The translations under genes were made by a program, and so were the position numbers. Below, in pieces: positions 1 to 7,723 of a stretch of DNA of 13,453 bases; position 1 is the stretch's first letter; each line of letters opens with the position of its first letter. The stretch is from JAIBCL01 sp031411695. Lineage in GTDB: Bacteria > Verrucomicrobiota > Verrucomicrobiia > Verrucomicrobiales > Verrucomicrobiaceae. Below the pieces are notes generated by a model that ran no database searches, was not told where the DNA came from, and worked only from the letters and a program-made list of their open reading frames with translations. Location: assembly GCA_031411695.1 (NCBI GenBank), contig JANOBO010000271.1, forward strand, positions 1 to 13,453. Direction: 5' to 3'.

Positions 1-430
1 TTCTAAAAACGACCGGGTAGCGGCTGCCTTGATAGGTGGTGAGCGTCGGCACATCCACGCGGCCCGGCGCGGGCGAGACGGGCGATTGGAAGTCAACGAC
101 CGGCCGCTCTCCGAAGGTGAACTTGTTGCTGTAAGCCCGCACGATCAGCGTGGTGAAAAGCGAGGTGGCCTTCTTCTGCTCGTCAGCGCTGAACTGCCGC
201 CAGCCGGGTCCGACCGCGCGCCGCGTCATGGCGGCGAAGCTGATGTTCCGGTCTAGCACAGGCCGCAAACGTTCCACGAGCGTGGCGCGATCCGGCGCAC
301 GGTCGGCGATGGCGAGCGCCTGCGAGATCGCGCCGCGGAGACTTTGCAGCGCCTCGGCCGAACCATCGGCGGCGGCGAGATTGAGAAAGGGCGCCACAAC
401 CATTGCGGCGATTAGAAGACGATGAGTCAT
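1..430 (-). CDS. mlaC: MlaC periplasmic phospholipid-binding protein, partial (runs off the left edge)
   Basis: This is the soluble periplasmic lipid carrier of the Mla pathway, which moves phospholipids between the outer-membrane MlaA complex and the inner-membrane MlaFEDB complex. I translated 143 codons from the ATG at 430 leftward with no stop, so the C-terminal part lies outside the window. Residues 1 to about 21 form a signal peptide (hydrophobic IAAMVVAPFL, then ending LAAADG). The following helical region and the segment ISFAAMTRRAVGPGWRQFSA, then EQKKATSLF and VRAYSNKF, match the MlaC/Ttg2D pattern of helices followed by the start of the NTF2-like lipid-binding sheet. The start is fixed by an ATGA overlap with the mlaD stop, which implies translational coupling. 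The family call is recalled from similarity. The missing C-terminus prevents a check of the whole lipid pocket. Confidence 0.86.
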   Translation of the reverse strand, partial: MTHRLLIAAMVVAPFLNLAAADGSAEALQSLRGAISQALAIADRAPDRATLVERLRPVLDRNISFAAMTRRAVGPGWRQFSADEQKKATSLFTTLIVRAYSNKFTFGERPVVDFQSPVSPAPGRVDVPTLTTYQGSRYPVVFR

Positions 431-909
431 GGGATGGGCTTGGGTTCAGTTTCCTTGTCTTTGTCCACGGAACCGAAGGCCATCTTGCCAATCAGCGACT
501 CGATATCAACCGCCGATTCCGTCATGATAATGCGCGCGCCAGGCTGGAGAAACGCCTCGTCGGCGCCGGGCGAGAGCGAGATGTATTTGTCGCCGATAAG
601 ACCGGTGGTCTTGATGGATGCCATCGAGTCCGTCGGGAGATGGAGGTCTGACAAGACGCTGAGCGTGACGATGGCGCTGAAGTCCGAGGGCTCGACGCGG
701 ATGTTCTCCACGCGGCCGACAGGAACTCCGGCCACGAGCACGGTGCCGCCGGTGTTGAGCCCGCTGGCATTGGAGAAGCGCGCCTCGATCTGATATGTGC
801 TGCCGCCCACCATCGACCCCGAGCCGAGCTTCACGGTGAGCCATGCGACGCCCGCCAGACCGAGGAGCACAAAGGCGCCGACGAGGAGTTCTAACTTGGA
901 TTGTTTCAT
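427..909 (-). CDS. mlaD: MlaD, MCE-domain subunit of the phospholipid ABC transporter
   Basis: MlaD forms a hexameric ring in the periplasm, anchored in the inner membrane, through which lipids pass between MlaC and the MlaFE transporter. The 160-residue protein has one N-terminal membrane helix (about residues 9-27) and a single MCE domain (about 38-116) with recognisable pieces: FSNASGLNTGGTVLVAGVPV, GRVENI and TTGLIGDKYISLSPG. After it comes SAVDIESLIGKMAFGS (132-147), which corresponds to the pore-lining helix region (E. coli: SAMVLEDLIGQFLYGS). The tail is short and charged. The length is a little under that of E. coli MlaD. The start overlaps the mlaF stop in an ATGA and the stop overlaps the mlaC start in the same way. 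A single MCE domain and this gene order favour Mla over the multi-MCE Pqi or Yeb systems. Confidence 0.93.
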   Translation of the reverse strand: MKQSKLELLVGAFVLLGLAGVAWLTVKLGSGSMVGGSTYQIEARFSNASGLNTGGTVLVAGVPVGRVENIRVEPSDFSAIVTLSVLSDLHLPTDSMASIKTTGLIGDKYISLSPGADEAFLQPGARIIMTESAVDIESLIGKMAFGSVDKDKETEPKPIP

Positions 910-1712
910 GTGTCGTCGGTGTGGATGCGTTCTCCCCGGCGGATGGCGGACACGGTTTCCTCGAGAGCGGCGACGCTCCCCCGGAAACTACGCACCACGG
1001 GATCGCTGGAGGTGGAAAAATCTGCGGGCGTGCCCTGAAAGCACATGGTGCCGCCTTCGAGCAGCGCCACCTGATCGCTGGCCACGAGGGCCTCCGTGAT
1101 GTCGTGTGTGACGATCACGGCGGTGAATCCGAGCTGCCGCTGGTAGTTTGCTATCATGGCAAACACCGCGTTCCGCCGTAGCGGATCGAGGCCGGCCGTC
1201 GGCTCGTCAAAGAGCACCAGCTCGGGCCGCGTGACGATGGCGCGCGCGAGGGCCAGCCGCTTCTGCATGCCGCCGGACATCTGGCCGGGAAAGCGGTCGC
1301 GGTGCGCCTCAAGCTCGAGCTGCCGCAGCGCCTCCAGGCTCCGCTCGCGGATGTCCGCGTCGGAAAGGTCGGTGCCTTGCTCGAGGGGCAGCGCGACGTT
1401 TTCCAGCGCCGTCAGCGAGTCGAAGAGAGCGTTGCTTTGAAACAGAAAACTGCACCGGCGTCTGAAGTCCGCGCGCGCCGCGGGGTCGGCGCGGGTGAGC
1501 GGGTTCCCATCAAAGATCACGCTGCCCGCGTCAGGCTGCATGACATCGACCAGGCATTTGAGGAAAACCGATTTCCCCGCGCCGCTGCTGCCCATGACGG
1601 TCACGACGCTGCCGCGCGGCACCTCGAGGCTGGCGCCGGCAAGCACGACGTTGCCGTCGAATCGCTTGTGCAATCCATCCACGCGCAGCAGCAGTTTTGC
1701 GTCGGGATTCAT
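906..1712 (-). CDS. mlaF: MlaF, ATP-binding subunit of the phospholipid ABC transporter
   Basis: MlaF is the cytoplasmic ATPase that drives the MlaE permease. The 268-residue protein shows the complete ABC set: Walker A GSSGAGKS (41-48), Q-loop with Q92 in FQSNALFDSL, signature MSGGMQKR (145-152, the SGGM variant typical of MlaF-type ATPases), Walker B LVLFDE ending in E170, D-loop GLDP, and switch histidine H203 in VTHD. The C-terminal extension of about 40 residues is in the range seen for MlaF, where it contributes to dimerisation. The reading frame is open further upstream, to 1904, but that extension lies entirely over mlaE. The ATG at 1712, two bases after the mlaE stop, gives the normal family N-terminus (MNPDAKLLLRVDGLHKRF). 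It overlaps mlaD by four bases. Confidence 0.95.
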   Translation of the reverse strand: MNPDAKLLLRVDGLHKRFDGNVVLAGASLEVPRGSVVTVMGSSGAGKSVFLKCLVDVMQPDAGSVIFDGNPLTRADPAARADFRRRCSFLFQSNALFDSLTALENVALPLEQGTDLSDADIRERSLEALRQLELEAHRDRFPGQMSGGMQKRLALARAIVTRPELVLFDEPTAGLDPLRRNAVFAMIANYQRQLGFTAVIVTHDITEALVASDQVALLEGGTMCFQGTPADFSTSSDPVVRSFRGSVAALEETVSAIRRGERIHTDDT

Positions 1713-1714
1713 GC

Positions 1715-2491
1715 TCACATCAGGAACGAGGTGATGACGTAATCGGCGGCGAGAACGATGATGGATGACAGCACCACCGCGCGCGTGGTGGCCGCGCTCA
1801 CCGCACGCGCGCCGGTGGCGGCGCGGCTCAGGTGCGCGTTGAATCCATTGAAGGCGCACACGGAGATCGTCAGCAGGCCGAACGTCGCCGCCTTGAGGAA
1901 GCACTCACGCACATCCCGCGATTCGATCGCGCGCTCGACGGCGGACCAGTAGACGCCGGCCTCCAGCCCCATCAGCATCGAGCCCGACAGGCTGCCGCCC
2001 CACAGGCCCGTCAGGACGAAGAGCGCGGTCTGCATCGGATATACGAACAGCGCCGCGATCAATCTCGGCGCGACGAGGTAGGCGTGGCTGCTGATGCCCA
2101 TCGTGTCCAGCGCCGCGATCTGCTCCGTGTTCCGCTGGATGCCGAGCTCAGCCGCGAGCGCGGAACCTGCCTGGCCCACGAGCATCAATGCCGCGAGCAC
2201 CGGGCCAAGCTCGCGCACGAGGCTCAGCGAGACGAGCGTGCCGAGCAGGCTCTCCGAGCCGAAGCGGTTCAGCACATGATACCCCTGCAAGCCGAGCACC
2301 AGTCCGGTAAACAAGCCCACGATCAAGATGACCGGCAGGCAGCGCACGCCCTGCTCGAAAACCGCGCGCATCACCCGCCGCGCGAGTTTCCGCGAGCCCG
2401 CCGCCGACTGAAACGACCGGCCCGTGAACAGGGCGAAATCGCCCACCTCGTGGACGATCCAAAGAGTATGTCTGCCGACGGCGCGGATCAT
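1715..2491 (-). CDS. mlaE: MlaE, permease subunit of the phospholipid ABC transporter
   Basis: MlaE is the integral inner-membrane permease and the first gene of this four-gene operon. The protein has 258 residues, the usual family size. Visible signatures are the amphipathic N-terminal interface helix region, EQGVRCLPVI (46-55), the hydrophobic segment VGLFTGLVLGLQG (58-70), and the diagnostic stretch RELGPVLAALMLVGQAGSAL (93-112) followed by AAELG. Further hydrophobic segments lie at about 138-165, 203-217 and 237-257. The downstream gene order is F, D, C, so E is promoter-proximal, unlike the F-E-D-C-B order of E. coli. The upstream sequence has a GAGG about 14 bases before the ATG, a poorly spaced ribosome binding site at best. 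Function is assigned from family similarity and from the intact partner genes. Confidence 0.94.
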   Translation of the reverse strand: MIRAVGRHTLWIVHEVGDFALFTGRSFQSAAGSRKLARRVMRAVFEQGVRCLPVILIVGLFTGLVLGLQGYHVLNRFGSESLLGTLVSLSLVRELGPVLAALMLVGQAGSALAAELGIQRNTEQIAALDTMGISSHAYLVAPRLIAALFVYPMQTALFVLTGLWGGSLSGSMLMGLEAGVYWSAVERAIESRDVRECFLKAATFGLLTISVCAFNGFNAHLSRAATGARAVSAATTRAVVLSSIIVLAADYVITSFLM

Positions 2492-2708
2492 GCGAAGGCG
2501 CCGATCCTCGCGTAGCGGACCGCGTTATGCAACGGCCCAGCGCCGTCGTGTTTGACTGTCTTGATCAATCGCATGGTGCGCGTCGCGTCGAATCCCGCCG
2601 AACGACGGACAGAGCGGATCGTTTCGCGGGGGCAAGTCGGCCTTGGGAGAAATCGTGCTGCCATTTGCGTGCGACGCATCTTTCGCGGCGTTCGTGTGGG
2701 GTCGCCCG
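2492..2708. promoter_or_regulatory. Divergent intergenic region between mlaE and the secreted-protein gene
   Basis: These 217 bases must hold the promoter of the leftward mla operon and probably that of the rightward secreted-protein gene. I found no convincing sigma-70 promoter. TTGACT at 2552-2557 resembles a -35 box on the plus strand, but no -10 box stands at normal spacing. An 8-base palindrome TTGATCAA lies at 2561-2568; it is too short to call an operator. The rightward reading frame stays open through the right part of the region, to 2643, so a longer version of the downstream protein cannot be excluded. Confidence 0.35.
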
Positions 2709-3386
2709 ATGATTCCCGCCAGCCGCGAAGTCTGCCTTGCCTGTTGCGCCGCCGTTCTCTCAACGGCCGCGCCGGGCCGTGCGGATGAGATGAAGGCGCG
2801 CGATCCCGATCTGCCGCAGCCATTTGACGCCGCCTCTGCGCAGGCGCTGCTGGAGCGCTCTCCCTTCACACGCGCGGTGAACTTGGCGGAGAGCCTGCAG
2901 CTCACGGGCGTGGCCTTTATCGAGGGGAAGCCTGTGGTCGCGGTGAAGGACGCGGCGGCAAACAAGACGCACATCGTGTCCGAGGTGCCGAACGCTCTGG
3001 GCTGGAAGCTCGAAAGCGCCACGCCAGACACGGAGTTCAAGCGTGCCGAGGCGCGGATCGTGATCGGTTCCGAGACGATCCTCATTCATTATTCGGACGC
3101 GCAGCTCGCCTCGACAAAAAAGAGCGGCGCGGGTAAGGGCGGCTACATGCCGACGAAGATTCCCACGAAGGAGGAGTTCACCGGGCGCGACGAAAAGGGC
3201 GACTACGTGCGCGGCATGCCTTATCTCAGCGATGAGGATCGCGTGCGGATGCGTGACGTGCCGCGCGAGGTGCGTGAGAAGTTCTTGGAGGTCGTGCACG
3301 ATCAGCGCGACATGTTGTTCAAGGCCTCGCACGAGGAGCGCGCGGCTTTTGTGAAGAAGGCGTTCGACTCGACCGTGCGGCGCTGA
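2709..3386 (+). CDS. Secreted protein of unknown function, Verrucomicrobia-type
   Basis: I cannot assign a function. From the ATG at 2709 the protein has 225 residues and begins with a plausible Sec signal peptide (R6, hydrophobic about 8-22, cleavage probably after GRA at 24), so it is predicted to be periplasmic or exported. Residues about 50-130 form a compact beta-rich unit starting SPFTRAVNLAESLQLTGVAF, with repeated strand-turn-strand patterns (GKPVVAVKD, THIVSEV, ARIVIGSETILIHY). A Gly/Lys-rich linker (about 135-145) leads to a highly charged helical C-terminus (about 172-225, rich in Arg, Glu and Asp). The first part resembles small secreted proteins I recall only from Verrucomicrobia. 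An upstream ATG at 2643 would add 22 residues; I prefer 2709 because it puts the signal peptide at the N-terminus. It lies 99 bases before the dehydrogenase gene on the same strand. Confidence 0.72.
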   Translation: MIPASREVCLACCAAVLSTAAPGRADEMKARDPDLPQPFDAASAQALLERSPFTRAVNLAESLQLTGVAFIEGKPVVAVKDAAANKTHIVSEVPNALGWKLESATPDTEFKRAEARIVIGSETILIHYSDAQLASTKKSGAGKGGYMPTKIPTKEEFTGRDEKGDYVRGMPYLSDEDRVRMRDVPREVREKFLEVVHDQRDMLFKASHEERAAFVKKAFDSTVRR

Positions 3387-3485
3387 GCGCGGGCCACGTG
3401 CTGGGCGTGGGATCGATGGCAATTGCCCTGCCTCCTTGATGTTGCGGGCCGGGGCGGTCACGCGTACGGTCGCGCCCTTCTCACC

Positions 3486-4259
3486 ATGAACATGCATCCT
3501 CTCTTCGATCTCACCGGCAAATGCGCGCTCGTCACGGGTGGTAGCAAAGGACTCGGCAAGGCGATGGCGCGCGGGTTTGCGGAGGCGGGCGCGGATGTTT
3601 TCATCTCCAGCCGGAGCGCGGATGAACTGAAGGCCGCGGCGAAGGAGATCGGCGATGGGCTGGGAGTGAGGGTCGAGTGGATGGCGGCGGACATGATCGA
3701 CCGCGCGCAGGTGAAGGCTCTGGCGGACGAGGCCGTGAAGCGCCTCGGGAAGATCGACATTCTCGTGAACAACGCGGGATCAAACCAGCCACAGGCGATC
3801 GATGAGATCACGGACGAGGCGTGGGACCGCATCGTGGAGCTGGACCTCACGAGCTGCATGGCGATGACGCGCGCGCTGGTGCCAGGCATGAAAACGCGGA
3901 AGTGGGGCCGGGTGATCCACATCTCCTCGGTGCTCGGTGTCGGCTCCAAGGAAAAGCGCAACGTTTACTCAGCGTGCAAGGCGGGGCTGATCGGCATGGC
4001 AAAGGCCAGCGCGCTCGACCTCGGCCCCTTCAACATCACGGTAAACTGCATCTGCCCCGGGCCGTTCATGACCGACCTGCCAATGAGCCTGCTGAGCGAC
4101 AAGGAGAAGGAGCAGTTCTCCAACCGCACCGCGCTGAACCGCTGGGGCATGCCGCGCGAGCTGGCCGGACCCGCGCTCATGCTGGCCAGCGAGGCCGGCA
4201 GCTACATCACTGGCGAGGCGCTGCTCGTGGATGGCGGCGCCTTTGCGCGCGCGCTGTGA
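3486..4259 (+). CDS. Short-chain dehydrogenase/reductase (SDR), classical type
   Basis: This is a cytosolic NAD(P)-dependent oxidoreductase of the classical SDR family, 257 residues long. Visible motifs are the cofactor glycine motif TGGSKGLG (about 16-23), the adenine-contacting aspartate region MAADMID, NNAG (near residue 96), catalytic serine in VIHISSVLG, the catalytic pair YSACK, and PGPFMTDL after the active site. The C-terminus has ITGEALLVDGGAF, the usual cofactor-proximal end. The opening MHPLFDLTGKCALVTGGSKG resembles gluconate 5-dehydrogenase and 3-ketoacyl reductase-like SDRs, but substrate cannot be read from sequence. I chose the ATG at 3486; the ATG at 3492 is equally compatible. 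The open frame back to 3423 adds an atypical N-terminus. The gene converges on the heme dehydrogenase with only 6 bases between stops. Confidence 0.92.
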   Translation: MNMHPLFDLTGKCALVTGGSKGLGKAMARGFAEAGADVFISSRSADELKAAAKEIGDGLGVRVEWMAADMIDRAQVKALADEAVKRLGKIDILVNNAGSNQPQAIDEITDEAWDRIVELDLTSCMAMTRALVPGMKTRKWGRVIHISSVLGVGSKEKRNVYSACKAGLIGMAKASALDLGPFNITVNCICPGPFMTDLPMSLLSDKEKEQFSNRTALNRWGMPRELAGPALMLASEAGSYITGEALLVDGGAFARAL

Positions 4260-4265
4260 TCGGCC

Positions 4266-6878
4266 TCACCGCTTTTGCATGAGGAAGGCGATGAGGTCCC
4301 GCAGCTCCTCATCGGTGAGCTTTGAAACCAATCCGTCAGGCATGATCGATGTGGGAAGGCGCTCGCGCTTGACGATGTCCTCGATCTTGATTTCAAAGGT
4401 GCTGCCCGTGAGGTCGGCATAGGTGTGGGTGCCGCCGTGCTCGACGATGAGGAAGCCCGTGCGCGTCTTCCCATCGGTGGTGTTGATGATGAAGGTCTCC
4501 CACTGCGGCGCTACGTTGCGGTTCGGCCGCAGGAGGGATTCGAGGACGTAGTTTGCCTCGGTGGCATCCCGGATGTGCGTGAGGTCCGGGCCGGCGGGGC
4601 TTCCGAGGCCGTCCACGCGGTGGCATGACCCGCAGGCGCCGAGCCGTGGCGATGCAAAGACGCGGCGGCCGTTTTCGATGTCGGGATCACCCGGGAGATT
4701 GTGCAGATAGGCGCTCCAAGCGGGGATGTTCTCGAAGTCCACCGGTCGTTTCGCGCCGACATGCAGGCCGCCCGTCAGGCGCGCCGCGAGGGATCTGGGT
4801 TCCGCAGCTTCGATGGTCTTGAGCTTGGCCTGCTCGTCCGCGCCGAGGATACCGCCCTGTAGCGCCTGGAGCGCGGCTTTTTGCAGCGATGCCTCCGTGC
4901 CCGTCGCAAATGCCAACAGGCCCGCCTTGTCCTCGGGCAAGACTTCTAGATGCGTGAGCGCAGCAGCACGCGCCGCCGCTGATTGGCGGGCGTCGAAGGC
5001 AAGCCGACGCAGGACGGGCTGGCGCGCAGCATCGCGCAGCGAACCGAGCACATGCACGAGCCACACGACATTCTCTCTTTCGGCAGTGGCGATGAGGGGC
5101 TCGACATCTGCCACTCGTAGGTTGCGATCACGGTCGGGAAGAATGACCAGCGCAAGCCTGCGACGCGCGGGCTTCGTCGCGGGATCGGTGATCTCCTTTT
5201 TCAAATGATTGACGAGGTCGGCCTCGGTCGGATTCTCTGAAGCCAGCCTGACCAGTGTGGTGAGCGCGGCGTAGTAGTTGTCGGGAGTGATGGCCGGGTC
5301 GTCGATTAAATGTTCGATGGTGATGCGGTACTTTGCGATGCGGTCGTCTGACACCCATTGGAGCGCGAGAAGTAGCACGCGCGGGTCCGAGTCGGACAAG
5401 CTCCTCCCGAGAAGAAAGCTCACATCGTCAGGCAGTCGGGCAGATGAGATGCCTTCCAGCGCGATGCCCTTCCGCACGGCAAGAAGAAGTCCCGCGCGCT
5501 GGATTGGATCTGCCAACTGCATGGCCATGAGCTGCTTCACCAGCACGGCCTCATGCGAGAGACGCTGCACCGTCGCTGAGAACAGATAAGGCTGCGTGGC
5601 CGAGAGTCCCTTCAGCGCATCTTCCAGAGTGGGCGGCTCACCAAACAAGATCTCCTCACGCAGGCGGCCGCCATTGGATGGCGGGTACGGTTTCGAGGTT
5701 TCTTCGGACAAGACGCGTGGCTTCGCTGCGGAGATACGCCACACGCGCCCATGGCCATGCAGCTCGTAGCTGCGCTTCACCCAATCCGTGACGTAGAGCG
5801 ATCCATCGGGAGCCACTGCGAAGGCCACTGGCCTGAAATCCGCGCCACCTTGGCAGAGGATTTTCCGCGTGGCCTTGAAGGTGCCATCACCAGGCGTGAG
5901 ATCGTAGCTCTCGATGCGGTGATCGACCCACGATGCGACGAGCAGGGTGCGGTGCCAGGCATCCGGCAGGCCCCGAAACTCCGCGGATGCCGGCGGTGTG
6001 TAACAAATCACATCGCACGGAGCCTCGCCCGTGCCGGCCAGCATCGGCAGCGTGCCGAGCCGCCCGCCATTCCATGAGATGAATGGGTGCAGCCCGCTGC
6101 GTCCGTAGCGAAATTGGTATCCGTAATCACCGCCCTCGATGATGTGATGCAGCCGGCACGGCGGGCTGGAATCCGGATCATTGTCTGTGGCGAACACATT
6201 GCCCCAAGGATCGACACAAACGCCGAATGCGTTCCAGAATCCCTTTGCCACGTTCCGCAGACGTTTCCCCTCGCTGCTGAAGTGCCAGATGTCGCCGCCT
6301 TCCCCTTGTCCGCTGATGCTCGTGCCATCGGTGCCGTGGAGCGTGTACGCGGCGCCCAGGTTTTCGCCCATCCCGAGGTAGATGCCGCCCTTTGGATCGA
6401 AGGCTAGGCCGGAGAGCCCGTTGTGCGGATACTTCCCCTCAGACTCCATCCAGATCAGTTTGCGGTCGGCCTTCTCCACCTTCCCATCGTGATCGTCGTC
6501 TCGCAGGCGTAGCACCTCGTTCCGCGTCGATAAGTAAAGCGTTCCATCAGGATGAGTGGCGATGTCCATCGTCATCTCCGTCTCCGAAAAGATGACCTCA
6601 CGTTTGTCGGCCTTTCCATCGCCGTCGGTGTCTTCGAGGACCACGATCTGATCGTGCTGCGGGCCTTTCCAGTCTTTCGGGCGGAAGTGCGTGTGGCTCT
6701 CGATGACGATCAGCCGCCCTGCCTTGTCAAACGTGGCACCGATGGGCTGCTGGATCATCGGCTCGCTCGCGAAAAGCTCGATCTTCAATTCCGGATCATT
6801 GACGACCGGCGTTTCAGGCGTTTGCGCGGAGGCGGCGAGAGGAAGGCAAACGAGAAGGAATGGTAGGGAAAGACGCAT
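4266..6878 (-). CDS. Pirellula/Verrucomicrobium-type putative membrane-bound dehydrogenase with C-terminal heme c domain
   Basis: This is an exported beta-propeller protein of the TIGR02604-type 'putative membrane-bound dehydrogenase' group, distantly like PQQ-dependent sugar dehydrogenases; its substrate is unknown. It has 870 residues. A signal peptide occupies 1-18 (cleavage after ASA). The propeller spans about 25-385, with Ca-binding-like loops DTDGDGKAD (83-91) and DDDHDGKVEKAD (127-138). A helical HEAT-like region follows (about 400-700). The C-terminal heme domain (TIGR02603-like, about 735-870) carries CGSCH at 749-753 and a likely distal methionine M846 in SIMPDG. The open frame reaches 7112, but the ATG at 6878 gives the signal peptide, and the extension would overlap the upstream phosphodiesterase gene. 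It lies 77 bases downstream of that gene on the same strand and may be co-transcribed with it. Confidence 0.92.
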   Translation of the reverse strand: MRLSLPFLLVCLPLAASAQTPETPVVNDPELKIELFASEPMIQQPIGATFDKAGRLIVIESHTHFRPKDWKGPQHDQIVVLEDTDGDGKADKREVIFSETEMTMDIATHPDGTLYLSTRNEVLRLRDDDHDGKVEKADRKLIWMESEGKYPHNGLSGLAFDPKGGIYLGMGENLGAAYTLHGTDGTSISGQGEGGDIWHFSSEGKRLRNVAKGFWNAFGVCVDPWGNVFATDNDPDSSPPCRLHHIIEGGDYGYQFRYGRSGLHPFISWNGGRLGTLPMLAGTGEAPCDVICYTPPASAEFRGLPDAWHRTLLVASWVDHRIESYDLTPGDGTFKATRKILCQGGADFRPVAFAVAPDGSLYVTDWVKRSYELHGHGRVWRISAAKPRVLSEETSKPYPPSNGGRLREEILFGEPPTLEDALKGLSATQPYLFSATVQRLSHEAVLVKQLMAMQLADPIQRAGLLLAVRKGIALEGISSARLPDDVSFLLGRSLSDSDPRVLLLALQWVSDDRIAKYRITIEHLIDDPAITPDNYYAALTTLVRLASENPTEADLVNHLKKEITDPATKPARRRLALVILPDRDRNLRVADVEPLIATAERENVVWLVHVLGSLRDAARQPVLRRLAFDARQSAAARAAALTHLEVLPEDKAGLLAFATGTEASLQKAALQALQGGILGADEQAKLKTIEAAEPRSLAARLTGGLHVGAKRPVDFENIPAWSAYLHNLPGDPDIENGRRVFASPRLGACGSCHRVDGLGSPAGPDLTHIRDATEANYVLESLLRPNRNVAPQWETFIINTTDGKTRTGFLIVEHGGTHTYADLTGSTFEIKIEDIVKRERLPTSIMPDGLVSKLTDEELRDLIAFLMQKR

Positions 6879-6880
6879 GA

Positions 6881-6901
6881 CCGGTGGCGATGAGGCACCG
6901 G
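6881..6901 (-). promoter_or_regulatory. Inverted repeat in the leader just before the heme dehydrogenase start
   Basis: CCGGTG (6881-6886) and CACCGG (6896-6901) form a 6-bp GC-rich stem with a 9-base loop in the transcript of the leftward gene. The stem ends two bases upstream of the ATG at 6878. It could occlude the start or act as a weak processing or termination element between the phosphodiesterase and dehydrogenase genes. There is no T-run, so it is not a standard intrinsic terminator. A stem this short can arise by chance in GC-rich DNA. Confidence 0.3.
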
Positions 6902-6955
6902 CAATGTGGACAGTGGGCGCAGTGTTGGCAAAGAACAAATCCCGCCGTACCGCAG

Positions 6956-7723
6956 CTACGCCAAGCGGCGGATGAGGTTCTGCTTCATCCATCCAGGTCT
7001 GTCCGTTGTGATGGAGGCGACGCCCAATTTCTGCAGCGTCGCGGCATTGCCGGGCCGGTTCACGGTCCAGGCGTGCAGCTCTTTTCCTTCCGCCAAGACA
7101 CGTTGCACACACTCGCGGTCATGCAGCAGCCCGCCCGCGCTGGCGCTAAGTCCGTCCACCTTCAGGGAGATCACACCTTCCATGACCTCGTCTGTCAGCG
7201 GCACCCAGGGCTTCTGCGGCGTCAATCGTTTGCGGGAGACCACTTTGAGAACTTTATAATCTGGGAACGCGGCGCGGAGCGAGGCCAGCACATCGTGATC
7301 GGTGGCAAGAAGAAGCACACGCTGCGGAGTGCCGTCGGACTCCTTCAACGCTCGGGAGAGAGGCTCCACGGTCTTCACGCCGGATTTGACCTCGAGAAAC
7401 AGAAGCTTGCCCTCGGGAACCACGGCCAGGACCTCGTGCAGCGTCTGGATCCTCTGCCCGCTCCACTGGGGTGAAACCCACGACCCCACGTCGAGCGCCT
7501 TCAATTGTTCCAGCGTGCTATCGGCCACGACTAGATTCTTCTTCGTGGTGCGTCCGGTCGTCTCGTCGTGTATGCAGACGATCTCGCCGTCTTTCGTGAG
7601 CCGAAAGTCAGCCTCGATGGCGTCAGCGCCTTGGATCCAAGCCAGCACGAATGCGGCTTGGGTATTTTCGGGTGCGTCGTGGGACGCCCCGCGATGAGCC
7701 ACGATGATGGGTAAATTGGACAT
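6956..7723 (-). CDS. Glycerophosphodiester phosphodiesterase (GDPD family, UgpQ-like)
   Basis: This enzyme hydrolyses glycerophosphodiesters, products of phospholipid deacylation, to glycerol 3-phosphate and an alcohol. The 255-residue protein is a complete GDPD TIM barrel: HRG (10-12), PENT (18-21), the metal-binding EAD (37-39) in IEADFRLTKDGEIV, catalytic H52 in CIHD, and the second acidic site LEVKSG with E111 and K113. The C-terminus has HAWTVN and ITTDRPGW, the expected last strands. There is no signal peptide, so a cytosolic location is likely, as for UgpQ. No Shine-Dalgarno sequence precedes the ATG at 7723. It is the first gene of the leftward pair and faces the divergent intergenic region. 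Its link to the downstream heme dehydrogenase is by position only. Confidence 0.93.
   Translation of the reverse strand: MSNLPIIVAHRGASHDAPENTQAAFVLAWIQGADAIEADFRLTKDGEIVCIHDETTGRTTKKNLVVADSTLEQLKALDVGSWVSPQWSGQRIQTLHEVLAVVPEGKLLFLEVKSGVKTVEPLSRALKESDGTPQRVLLLATDHDVLASLRAAFPDYKVLKVVSRKRLTPQKPWVPLTDEVMEGVISLKVDGLSASAGGLLHDRECVQRVLAEGKELHAWTVNRPGNAATLQKLGVASITTDRPGWMKQNLIRRLA

Noticed and set aside
1713..1904. Upstream extension of the mlaF reading frame
   Set aside because: It lies wholly inside mlaE in another frame, and the added residues are Arg/His-rich and unlike the ABC family. The ATG at 1712 gives the normal N-terminus.
2736..2747. Possible lipobox (LACC) in the secreted protein, suggesting a lipoprotein
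   Set aside because: The residues do not fit the consensus: with Cys12 at +1, position -3 is Cys rather than Leu or similar. A later Sec cleavage site fits better.
2525..3085. Minus-strand open frame of 186 codons opposite the secreted protein
   Set aside because: Composition is irregular with no motif, while the plus-strand frame has a signal peptide and a family resemblance.
3418..3427. Palindrome GGCAATTGCC between the secreted-protein and SDR genes
   Set aside because: It is only ten bases, with no T-run and no second copy, so it supports neither a terminator nor an operator.
6879..7112. Upstream extension of the heme dehydrogenase frame by 78 residues
   Set aside because: It would overlap the phosphodiesterase gene and hide a clear signal peptide that begins at 6878.
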